Below are positions 54,199 to 64,000 of a stretch of DNA of 64,000 nt, piece after piece. The DNA lies in NCBI RefSeq assembly GCF_014839805.1, contig NC_051134.1:5735170-5799169 (forward strand), read 5' to 3'. Position numbers and translations under genes: made by a program. Numbering within the stretch: the stretch's first letter is position 1; each line of letters starts with the position of its first letter. This DNA is from Manduca sexta (Eukaryota > Arthropoda > Insecta > Lepidoptera > Sphingidae). The notes beneath the pieces were generated by a model. That model saw only the letters and a list, made by a program, of their open reading frames with translations. It did not search any database and had not been told where the DNA came from.

Positions 54199-54471
54199 CG
54201 TCGACGCTGGAATGGCAATCATATCCAAGCGACAATCAGTAAATTTTTGAGTAGAGAGATTTAAAGTTTTGATTTTAATATGAAAATGCATAACAAGTCA
54301 ACTTTTTATTTTATAAAGATATAGTTCAATGTTATTAAAATTGTCCTGGACTAACAAAACCTTGATCAAATGACACAGAAAAAAAAGGAGATTCAAAATA
54401 TTTATATCATTCATTTTCGGTATATTCGTCGCTTAGACATGATTGCCTATCAAGCGTCGATATGGAGCCTA
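54199..54471. mobile_element. MITE with GTCGACGCT-type inverted ends, copy 1
   Basis: The left end CGACGCTGGAATGGCAATC and the right end GATTGCCTATCAAGCGTCG are inverted repeats extended by AAGCGAC/GTCGCTT. The interior (TTTATTTTATAAAGATATAG region) recurs inverted at 2813-3062. Confidence 0.6.
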
Positions 54472-54711
54472 CGCTACGTAGCGGTTGGTTAAACTAGTAT
54501 AAATCGAGAGTAAGTAGTTTCAATTCCTATTACATTAAATAATTCGACCATTCGCGAATATAGAGATCGGATATGGCTAACAGCACAAAATTTCTATGTA
54601 GTTTCCACGTTACAAGATTATTTCTTAGTGTCGAAGAGTCCACCGATTCTTGCCGGCTTCCCTTTTGAAATTATATAAAATCTAACAATCATTAGAAAGA
54701 TCTGCAGACTT

Positions 54712-55015
54712 TACTGGTGGTAGGTCTCTCATATGTGAGAGTCCGCCTAGTTAGGTACCACCGCAATGTCGATTACTGCCGCCAAGCAGCAGTGTGTAGC
54801 CATCGTTGTGTTCCGGTTTGAAGGACATTGTAGCGAGTGTAACTACTTAACATAATGAGACTTAACATCTCATTTCTCACGATGGCGAGCGCAGTGGAAT
54901 ACCAAAAAATACTTTGTAATTCAATGTGTTGGATGGTGTTTCTACTGTTTATGGGCGGTCGTATCGCTTACAACCAGGTGAACAGCAAGGTCATTTTGTC
55001 ATTTAATCCGCAATA
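54712..55015 (+). repeat. SINE-A copy
   Basis: The full-length copy runs from ACTGGTGGTAGGTCTCTCAT to CCGCAATAAAG. It lacks the usual A-run. Confidence 0.78.
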
Positions 55016-55860
55016 AAGACCGCATTTATGCATATTAGCAGGTACCTGTGTTGTGTCGGGTTCCATTTCGGATCATTTCACCCTTCGCCACTATTAACTT
55101 ACAGTCTGAATTCATAAATAATTTGTTAGTTAATGTTATTTGAGGCATTGCGTTTAAAACATAATTTATTCCGATTATTATATTAAACAAACAAACCCGC
55201 TTATGAAACGATGTGCTTAAATAATCAACAAACAGAGTGGCGTAAACATCACAGAATCGTTTTATTGCATCTTGTATAAACTGGCCCCATTCCATCGCTG
55301 TTATGTACACCTTAATATTATAAGTATCTACTAAAGTTTTATTTGTTTTAAATGTATTTACATGAAAAATACAATAATTTTTGTTTCATCATTTCGTTCC
55401 TATAGTTAAACATAAAACAACTAGCATTTAACTTAACTACTTATTCTATTATAAATAAATTATATCAATATCAAGTGTTTTCCTTAAATATCTAATTTGG
55501 AACTTCGAATAAAGTCCGCTTTCGTATATACAATATTAACAAACATCGTAAACCTCACTGTCTTCAATCTGTCAAATATTACCTTGTTCATGTTAGTTTT
55601 AGTGTCCAAACAAATTTAATATACGATACAAATATTGTAAAACTACGGATAGTCTTACTACTTTATAAAAGTGTTAATTTGTGACGATGTTTCCACGTTT
55701 ATATAAAAACGCAGAAACTATTTATTATAGGAAGGAGTCCTATTCTTCTACGGGGGCATATACGACTTTTTGCAAGTACAGGTGTTCTAATCGAAGGACA
55801 TTCTTGGTATTCATATAAAGAAAAAAAATAAGAAAATCCCTTATTACTTATACAATATTT

Positions 55861-55982
55861 CTAAGTCCTCCCTATCTTTCTATTTGATTAATTTCGTTGC
55901 GGGATAATGACAAATTAATGTTCCCTGACACTGCTGATCCTGACTTACAGAAGTTGTAGTAGGGTTGAGGACGGGATTGTTT
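55861..55982 (-). repeat. Dispersed repeat R3, partial
   Basis: TATCTTTCTATTTGATTAAT and CTGCTGATCCTGACTTACAG match R3, with an internal deletion. Confidence 0.6.
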
Positions 55983-56374
55983 CCCTATTTACCAATATAG
56001 TAGTCAAACCTGTTATATAACACCGCCCATAATTGCCAAAAGACATATTTGGCAGGTTGACAGGCCTAAACCTCAACTAAAATTCCGTCTTGCATTAAAA
56101 GCGTACAAAGATTATTTGGGGATTGGATTATTAGGCAGTCGAAGCCAATTTAACCTACGTTTCCACTTCGTGAGTCCCTCCAGTATAGGCTGGCTAAAAC
56201 TTCCTGAACTCAAACCGGGACGTTGTACACTTTCGGTGCGCGTTTATTTGCGACATGAAGTATACAAGTCACGTGGTAACTACGGTATAATTCTTAGATT
56301 TTGAACCTCACGGTTTACAGAATGTAGACCGTGATAAATGGTTTTAACTTGGTGACATATCGGACATACTCCAA

Positions 56375-56543
56375 TATAGTCAGCCATAAAAGTAGCTCAA
56401 CATATTCAAAACTTGAATTCAATTCAAAACGTGAATTGAGTTAAAACAATAGTTTTTGTGAAGAAAAAATAAATGTTGGTAATCCAAAATTGTAGGAGCG
56501 ATTCGAAAATTTGATTTAGTTCAGACATCAGTGGGTGACTGTA
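56375..56543. mobile_element. CAGTC-ended MITE, copy 3
   Basis: The copy opens TATAGTCAGCCATAAAAGTA and closes near GGGTGACTGTA. The right end is more diverged than in copy 2. Confidence 0.45.
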
Positions 56544-56562
56544 CTAATGTGTCACATTATAT

Positions 56563-56790
56563 AGCAGTGGTCTGCAACAATGTTTATCCTCGCCTTGTTG
56601 TGTGAACAAAGATAAGAAGACAATGCCGCATCGTAAAACACTCATCACAATGGACGGATTTGTGGGATCATCTCCATTTACAACCGTTGCAATGTTTGCG
56701 CCATTGGCCAACGTAAGTAACCATACTGCGATACTTGGAAACGCAACTAAACCTTCAAGACAAACGCTGTCAATTTGTTGCCGATTATGA
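56563..56790 (+). other. Possible hAT-like end with short open frame
   Basis: GCAGTGGTCTGCAACAATGT recalls hAT inverted ends (CAGTGG type), but I found no matching right end. The frame after it reads MPHRKTLITMDGFVGSSPFT and contains a good donor-like GTAAGT at 56714. It is not recognised. Confidence 0.2.
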
Positions 56791-58309
56791 AGCTGACGGC
56801 TGCTTCTGAAAATTTCAACTTAAAAGTAAAAGGTAAAGATACAGTTTCATTTAAAGCATGAATGATCAAACTCTCAATAAAATCAATCAATGAATGGATC
56901 TATCGTTCTCTAAAAATTAGTGTGAATTCTCCGCGTTTTGGAAGACTTAAGTATGATGTGAATCTAGACTAAAATTAAGTTATAGTATCAAAAGTTAGTG
57001 GGTCACAAACTCTGTACCCATGCAGGAAATGAACCTATTTCTCATATTAAAACATGGTCTACTACACCCGTCAATGTCAATACACAAAATACATTTATCA
57101 CTCCGAATAGATAGCCATTTCACATGACTGTCATTCAGACGTACCATCCACTAACCCCCTCCCCCCCCTTTAATTACACAAATGAACGACGCCGGGTTAT
57201 CGTGTGATTAATAGTGTCAATAGGAAATTGCACTTAGTGTGTGGGGTAAGGGGCAATTCTCATGGCAATTACTGTCTGCCGCTAAGGGCTCACCGGGGCC
57301 AACGGTCAAGGTTAATGCAGCAAGCGGTTTTAATTTAGCTGCTTCTTGTTACTGAATTACTTCTATCGTGGACCATCGCATAATGGACTCGATTTGGTCA
57401 AGAGTAACAACAACTTCTAGATTGGGATTGAAACTGTTTCCGAGTGTTATCTTGTGATTGGCATTGGTTTCCAGAGTAAACCTACAGGTCGCGTGATGCT
57501 GCTATTTTGCTTACATACTCCCACGGTCGTGTTCCTTTGGAGGACATTAAACAGGTTTAATTAACGAATGTTATGTTGTATAACATTTAATTTTCTAAGT
57601 TCAGGAGTGTAAGAAATGTTAAGGTTTCTTTTTGAATAAACGCTGTGATTTGTGTAGAGACTATCATTAAGTCAAAACCTTTTTTATTTCTAAATCAAAA
57701 TACATGAAAAACAATGGAATGAATGAAACATGGAAGTAGGTTACATAAACCGGTATATTGAAATCAGTAAGTTACAGACTTGTCTTTTATATAAATTTAA
57801 AGTTCAAATAAAATTTTATTTCAGATTTTATAGCGGTTTTTATATATTATTTTATCCCGATATTTCAAAGACTTTGCAATCTTCATCGTCAGGAGTGTCC
57901 ACAAAGAAAACATAATACGAAGTTGCTGTAAATTATATCACAATTAAATGTGATCTACTGATATCTAAGGGCAGAAAACCTGTGTTATAGGTAGGTAGGT
58001 ACAAACTAGAAGTAAACAGGCAAGTTAAACTGTCCAAAGAAACCCTATACATATTTACGACATCGTAACTTAGAAATGAATAGAATAATCACGTCAATAA
58101 AATAAAAAAACGTCAACACCTCCATTAAGTACTCGTGTACGAAACAATGGCGGCTCGTTTAGACTCGTGTGTAAACAATGTTGTTTATTCGAGCACGTAA
58201 TAAAACATCTGTAAAGCTGTGGTCATAGTCGTATTAGGAGACAATAATTCTTTTGCTTTTGACGTTTTCGAAAAACATGCTTGTAAAGATCTGCATTCAC
58301 AGGGATATG

Positions 58310-58613
58310 TTTTTTTATTGCATTGAATGACGAGACGAGCTTGCTGTTCGCCTGGTGGTAAGCGATACGAGCGCCTATAAACAGTAGAAAGACCATCGAA
58401 CATCTTGAATTACAAAGTATTGTTTGGTATTCCAGTGCGCCATCCTGTGACATGAGATGTCAGACTCATTATGTCCAGTAGTTACACTGTCTACAATGTT
58501 CTTCAAACCGGAACACAACAGTGACTACACACTGCTGCTTGGTGGCCGAAACAGACATTGCGGTGGTACCTAACCAGGCGGACTCTCACATATGAGAGAC
58601 CTACCACCAGTAG
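58310..58613 (-). repeat. SINE-A copy
   Basis: The full-length minus copy runs from a T-run and ATTGCATTGAATGACGAGAC to GAGAGACCTACCACCAGTAG. Open frames 58185-58763 are shadows of it. Confidence 0.8.
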
Positions 58614-59388
58614 ATACCTATATAGAAAGATACCTCTATAGTCTATACCCTGCTTCTCAAAGCGAGTTGAAGAGGTTATCGGGAGTAAATAGACTTCACC
58701 GAGCAAGTAACGGACAACAAAATTAACAGCATTCTTAATAGATCGTATATAGGTATCGAGCAACTTTCGGTATTACTTAGTTTTTGTTTAAAATTATCTC
58801 TCTGCCTTTATCATTATACTTTCTTAATTTTCCGTTCACTAAAGGAAATCTTTTGTCTTCCTTTCCTACCTACCAATGCATAATTAGTGATTGGTAGTTC
58901 ATTAACATCGGAACCCTGACAGAAGCGCGTATAGTCTCGGATCAAACCTTATTTCAATGCTAATAAAAAATATTCGATCCAACGCGGCATTTGCTTCATA
59001 ACAAGGGTCGTAGATGCCATAGGGTTAGGCAATGCCGTGCCCTCTGAACCCTGACCAGTGATTTTTTAAGTCAACCTGCGAAAAGGAAATTTGTTTTGCT
59101 CCAGCCAGTTCTTAAAATTGGTTAAGCGTGCTACACACTGCGCCAGGGGTGTGCCCTTAGATAAATAACCAAGCAAGCTACACAACTGCTCATAAGGCGA
59201 TGCGGTGTGCCGATGCTCCACGTTTGCCAGTTCGAGGCAGTTATGACCACTAGTAGATGCGCAGCTCTATTTCAATATCCAATAGTTCAAACTGCAGACA
59301 ATACCGCTTCGTTATTGGCGGTTTCGACGTATTCTATAAATGAACTAAAAAGAAATTTCTTTTCTTTATTGTTTATTCGTGACAAAAT

Positions 59389-59835
59389 ATCGTTTCAATA
59401 TTGGTGCATAAGCTTCGGAATTCTGTTACTATAAAATATAACATCAATAGGACAGATGGAGACCTCAAGATTTGGCATCATAATACAAATGACTTCAAAA
59501 CTGAGTACCTTTATATAAAGTATAAACCTCTGAGTCATAAGTCGCAATTCGCTGTACAAAGATGAGGCAGTAGCATTTATGAAGCAAATAATAAAATTAA
59601 ACACAAACCGGACTAGTGCAACACGCTCCGAGAATAACAAACATTGATAAAGATAAACTCTGTAGAGGATAAAACTGATGTTTTAAGACGAAATGAAGAT
59701 GCGTACATACAAAAGCATACACCCAGTTATTATGGGCCTATCAAAAATATAATTAACAAAGAGAGACTTTATTTCATGCCTATTAAGGCCGCTCTTAAAA
59801 GGCTGTTGGCTGCAGCTTTAGTTGATGGACAATAA
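59389..59835 (+). pseudogene. Decayed coding region in three frames, unknown origin
   Basis: Three abutting open segments in different frames read like one former protein end. First come LVHKLRNSVTIKYNINRTDG and HNTNDFKTEYLYIKYKP to a stop at 59564. The next frame follows with DEAVAFMKQIIKLNTNR to about 59645. The third holds DAYIQKHTPSYYGPIKN and LYFMPIKAALKRLLAAAL to a stop at 59833. The handovers fall exactly where each frame closes, which suggests frameshift decay rather than chance. A possible polyadenylation hexamer AATAAA overlaps the last stop. I do not recognise the family. Confidence 0.4.
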
Positions 59836-60034
59836 ATGGAATTCTTTGACTTCACTTTTTAATCAACCCACAACACTCATATTTTATAGGGTCTTGTTTC
59901 CATACTCTATGCTACATCGATGTAAACACAGACTTCACGTTTCATTACTTTTTAATAGTACTTAACACGCCATGAGTTAGTTCATGTCAACCTTACGATT
60001 ACTGTAATAAGTTCCAATATGCCTTGCTAAACTA

Positions 60035-60095
60035 TTCCGCCCTCATACCCGCCACTGCAACTCCTGTAAGCTAGGATCGGCAGATGCGCATTGCT
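60035..60095 (+). repeat. Dispersed repeat R3, fragment
   Basis: CCGCCACTGCAACTCCTGTA followed by GCTAGGATCGGCAGATGCGC matches the first part of R3. Confidence 0.45.
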
Positions 60096-60249
60096 TAGGG
60101 GTTGATAGATATTTGCACATATCTAGATAGCGACCACTATAAAATAGTGGTTAGTGGTGTTCGTATGAATGGAGGAGTCACTCTAGATTTTAAAAGATAG
60201 CTCACAAGTGCTTGCTATACAGGTGATATTGAAATTCTGGAATTTATAG

Positions 60250-60432
60250 TAGAATACAGGGTCATTTTGACATTGCGTTACTAAATGAAACGACATACTC
60301 TTCTTCACCTTTGCTGACATTGTACCAAAAATCTTTCCTTAATAATTAATATTTTCACGAAAAATCCTGGTTTTAGTTTTCTGATTTTTTTATCATTTTA
60401 TAGTTTAATGCGAATATGGCGTGTGCGTGTAT
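60250..60432 (+). repeat. Dispersed repeat, same family
   Basis: ACAGGGTCATTTTGACATTG, GCTGACATTGTACCAAAAAT and ATGCGAATATGGCGTGTGCG give the longest preserved copy. Confidence 0.55.
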
Positions 60433-60824
60433 ATTACGGGGCGTCTCGGAGCCGATGGTGTTCACACATTATTCCATCGACTGTAATGTGATATTGCATA
60501 GTGTACATGCATTTTAAACTCAATTTGTGGAGACCGGTTGGTTTGCTGAGTAAAGTTTAATCACGGAGATATGTTTTATGTGCATAATACATAGATAGCA
60601 TTGATTATGACTCCGCGCGTATTTACACCATTTAAGTACATTAATATTTGTGGAAAGTCATTCCGAAGTTGAACATCTTTTTGATGGCACAAAATCTCAC
60701 AGATTACAATTTCTAACTACTATACCTACTTTTTAGTAATGTTTTAGCTTGACCAGGTCATTGGCTAACTTGGCGACCTTTGTTGTTCGATGTTATTAAA
60801 ATAGTTCTATTATCGTATATTATA

Positions 60825-61080
60825 CTAGCTTTTGTTTGCGGCTTCACCCACGTGAAAGAGTTTTCTAGGATAATGTTTTTTTTCGACTTACTTGATATTA
60901 TGACCAAATTAGATAAAATCATTATAAATTGTAGCCTATGTGTTATTCTGATGTATAACCAATATTATTGTAAAGTTTCATCCAAATCCGTTCAGTAGTT
61001 TTTTCGTAAAAGTGGAACAAACATACATACATACATACATCCATCCTCACAAACTTTGGCATTTATAATATAATTAGTAA
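60825..61080 (+). repeat. RTE- or Helitron-like fragment ending in CATA repeats
   Basis: TATACTAGCTTTTGTTTGCG and TTTCATCCAAATCCGTTCAG mark the family. The tetranucleotide CATA repeats at 61020-61041 close it. Confidence 0.5.
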
Positions 61081-62668
61081 GATTTTACTGGCGGTGCATT
61101 GGGGTATTATCTATCCTTGTTTACGGAAGTCGCATTAGATGTGAGTGCACAAGTCTATATTATAGTATAACCTCTTAAGCATGTATAATTCAGTAGGTCC
61201 ATTAAACATTTAACTCGAAACAATTCGTGTTCAAGTACTCTGACTGCAATTCATGACCAAAAGCCCATAAAGTGTGAATGACGTGAGTTCACTATCGGTA
61301 GAATCTGCACGAGTTTAAGCCATAATATATTAAATGTACGTTAAAACTCGCACGTTGACGAAAATCTTTGTAAAATAATTGCTTTAATGAGTAACAATGC
61401 AAATACAATAAAGATAGGAGCTGAGTAAATAAAAATGTTTAAAACACTAGTTTGTTTTGTATACAACACGATTATAAGCAGTAGTAGTTTATGGGATGAT
61501 AATAAACAATAGTGTTTTTTTTTCTTGGTTTAAGGAGCTTGCTCGTAACTTCACGATCATTTTGCTCCAGACGTCCGCTTTTCACTATGTCAAAATATTT
61601 TTTTATTAAAACCCTAGCCCCTTCCTATGCTGGTACCGACAAAACTATTTGTGATACATACATTAAAAACCCATATATGTCCGGCTATATATATCCAACA
61701 GCTTAGATATATTTATATGTAACCTGTCAGAATTCACAGAAACGGATCATAGATGTATTGAAATCAATTGTTAAAATTAAAGCTGTATAACATCGCATTA
61801 GTATCAACTGTTATGGTGTTATAATATATGTGTACATAAATAAATAAATAAAATTCTAGTCAGGATTTATTTATTTATTTATTTAAATATGGTTCTCCTA
61901 CAGTACACACATTTTTTGTTAATAACATAAAGGTAATAAAGTCACATTCTGATGCGTGTACCAATTATAGGAGTACACAACACTCACAAATTAGTAGGTA
62001 CGCAATGTTGATATTTTACAAAAAGACAAATTAAAACTAAAATCTACCAACTAATAATTACAAAGCAAACATAACTAGGATATAAATCCTTTTATAAATT
62101 TGTACGTACTGCTGATTTATTATGTTTCGATTATTGAGATGAAAGAGTAACTCGTGAAGTACGATTTTAAATTACAATGTAGATACAGTAATCACTTTAT
62201 TGCGCCCAACACTGTAGGGCATGAGCTATTAAGTATTTTTTTATAACTTAGAAAAACATCATCGTTTCATGCCAAGACTTCGAACTTCCGTACACGGCTT
62301 ATTGTGCGCAGCAGAAATAAACAAAGCATTTGTACCTATTTACCCAGACGGACTTACTTCAAACACGTAAGTATTTGTAAATACCCAAAATTGGATCACA
62401 GATAAAATTTACACTCGCGCAATGTGTCATCAAACAAATAATATTTACGTCACCGTCTATTGCGTACGTGCTAGTACAAACGCTTTCACCACGAGCCTAT
62501 CAAGATTTACATTTCATACGTTACAAGGAAAACTATGTGGATGATGTTGATAAACATCTTCAAGGTTCAAATTTAATTACAAGCTGATTGAACATTGAAG
62601 TAACTAAAACAATACTTCGAAACGAAAATACAATAAATAAATTAACAAAGAGTCGGACATTTGCATAT
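61081..62668. other. Non-coding stretch
   Basis: The stretch contains the AT palindrome at 61838 and a worn SINE-A head near 62305-62350 (GCAGCAGAAATAAACAAAGC). No gene is seen. Confidence 0.45.
61838..61885. repeat. AT-rich palindrome
   Basis: AAATAAATAAATAAA is followed 14 bases later by TTTATTTATTTATTTATTTA, an inverted pair of tetranucleotide repeats. Confidence 0.6.
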
Positions 62669-62920
62669 ATATTTTTATACAAGCACAGCAAAGACCCCAC
62701 AGCACCTGATGGTAAGTGGAGTGGGGTCCAGTAGAATGTCGACTGACGAGAGATGATTACCCCGCGACAGTCGACACAATTATGCTGTCTTTTTGAACTG
62801 GATATAGACAGGCTTATCGCGGAACGCGACAAACTTACGTAGTCCACTATGGCGGGTTTAACACCTTGTGTATGGCGGTCGCTATGAGTATAAAATATAT
62901 CCCACCATCAGCAGATAAGG
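62669..62920 (-). repeat. SINE-B copy
   Basis: The copy runs from TATTTTTATACAAGCACAGC through GCACCTGATGGTAAGTGGAG to ATGGCGGTCGCTATGAGTAT and CCCACCATCAGCA. Confidence 0.76.
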
Positions 62921-63517
62921 AAGGTTATAAGGAATCAAGTTATTTGGTGATATGACTACAGTCAGAAATAGCTACAAAGCCAAGGCAGTTGAGGGCTTCC
63001 CCTATGGAGATGAGGAAGATGGAATTGCCGGCAATTGAGCGCATGAAATACAACAACACAACTTGATTCTCTACAGCAGCTTACCCCGGATAGGTCAACT
63101 CATTTGGGCTAGAGATTGCTTTCAAATTATCACTAGGATTCACCAATACCATGATAGTTGATACTAAGTAATTTTAGCAAATTTGTAAATAAATTGTTTC
63201 GAGAGATATTCGAGTACTTAATGACGATGTGGCGCATTTGAAAAACTCCATAATCAGGGTCACTGTGGTGGAACAAGATTATTAGAGTGACTAACACGTA
63301 CAAAACACAGAGGCCAACGGCTCCCTAGAAAACGATTCTAAGCAACGCTTAAAATTGTTAAGCAATTTGACAAAGCTAAAAATAACTTCAAACAAAATTA
63401 TTATGAAGATATTAAATCCGTCATTTATAACATAAGGTAATTTTATTTCCACGGAGAAATAGAAAAAAATTAGCCACGCGAATCTGTTTACCATCCCTTG
63501 CGACTTGAATTATATGT

Positions 63518-63738
63518 ATACTAGAGCTTTTGCTCGCGGCTTCGCCCGCGTGAAGGTTTCCGGGATAAAACTCCCGCTATATATTTTCCGGAGATAGAAA
63601 GTAGCCTATAACCTTTTCAGGGTCTTAAACTATCTCCATACCAAATTTCATAAAAATCCGTTCAGTATATTTAGAGAAAATAGATAACATATAGACACAA
63701 AAAGGGGGATTTTATTTTATGATATGTATAGATATCTA
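63518..63738 (+). repeat. RTE-like LINE 3' end
   Basis: CTAGAGCTTTTGCTCGCGGC, GAAAGTAGCCTATAACCTTT and CCGTTCAGTATATTTAGAG are shared with 1427-1665. It is less diverged than that copy. Confidence 0.6.
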
Positions 63739-64000
63739 TCAATAAAGTGGCTGTAAGATCAGTCGATTAAGATCGTGGCGGACCTGGATGCGACTGGTTC
63801 GAGACCGCGAGAAGTGACATAGCATGAGAGTGGTCTTTACGACTTTACCTAGTACTAGAACTCTGTAGGTTGTGTTGACGATGGGTGTCTCATACATCTT
63901 ACGCATAGCTATACATATATAATATACATTGTAAAGCCAAGGCGATATAAAGTCAATGATAACGAAAAACTACGGTTTTACAATCGCTATAAAACCGTCA

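Larger units (their letters stand above)
55016..58309. other. Non-coding stretch upstream of Gdap2
   Basis: R3 and CAGTC-MITE fragments and a copy of the exon-6-flanking repeat (57840-57905) are listed separately or noted. No gene is recognised. Confidence 0.45.

Noticed and set aside
63760..63810. tRNA-like box B (GACTGGTTCGAGACCGCG)
   Set aside because: No box A at the right distance and no cloverleaf; probably a worn SINE.
1..64000. Bacterial-type features (operons, ribosome binding sites, CRISPR arrays, attachment sites)
   Set aside because: Spliced exons, SINEs and mariners show this is an animal nuclear genome; no such features were seen.

Overview
The window is AT-rich animal DNA dominated by introns and transposable elements. 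The mariner of the maT (DD37D) type and the dense short repeats, whose style I associate with butterflies and moths, suggest a lepidopteran genome. That attribution is inference from familiarity, not from a database search. No bacterial, CRISPR or rRNA feature is present, and I see no complete tRNA gene. Most long open frames lie inside repeats or on the wrong strand of real exons.

The one gene I recognise with confidence is on the minus strand, from about 53.4 kb leftwards to 36.97 kb. It is the 5' two thirds of Gdap2 (ganglioside-induced differentiation-associated protein 2 family, a macro domain followed by a Sec14/CRAL-TRIO-like domain). Seven coding segments join in phase through GT-AG introns and give 331 codons plus two bases: 53219-53231, 47440-47650, 46966-47108, 45987-46119, 45344-45453, 44548-44790 and 36974-37115. 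They cover the N-terminus, the macro domain and the linker to the Sec14-like part. I could not find the exons for that second domain to the left, so intron 7 is very long, the exons are too diverged for me to see, or they lie outside the window. A GC-rich promoter-like stretch with a TGACGTCA site sits upstream at 53.25-53.48 kb. Several Gdap2 splice sites have mobile elements within a few to about fifty bases. One insertion duplicated the 5' splice site of exon 6, and a LINE tail forms the 3' splice site of intron 2.

The left part (1-36.9 kb) has no confidently identified host gene. It holds a nearly intact maT mariner (19606-20915, transposase broken by one frameshift), many SINE, LINE-tail, Helitron-like and MITE copies, a TATA/Inr/MTE-like core promoter at 3.2 kb, a CpG-rich patch with two CRE sites at 3.9 kb, a candidate minus-strand exon at 10.0-10.17 kb, a candidate plus-strand exon at 12.63-12.79 kb, and a decayed reading frame at 10.34-10.80 kb. 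The right part (53.5-64 kb) is repeats plus a decayed coding region at 59.4-59.8 kb.

Recurring families, named here for convenience: SINE-A (eight main copies, ends in a short A-run), SINE-B (eleven copies, A-rich tail), SINE-C (tRNA-derived head, some ending in TG repeats), a piggyBac-type MITE with a perfect 59-bp inverted repeat at 48.85-49.11 kb, a CCAAT-rich MITE (three copies), a CAGTC-ended MITE (three copies), Helitron-like copies with TC...CTAGT ends, and RTE-like 3' ends.
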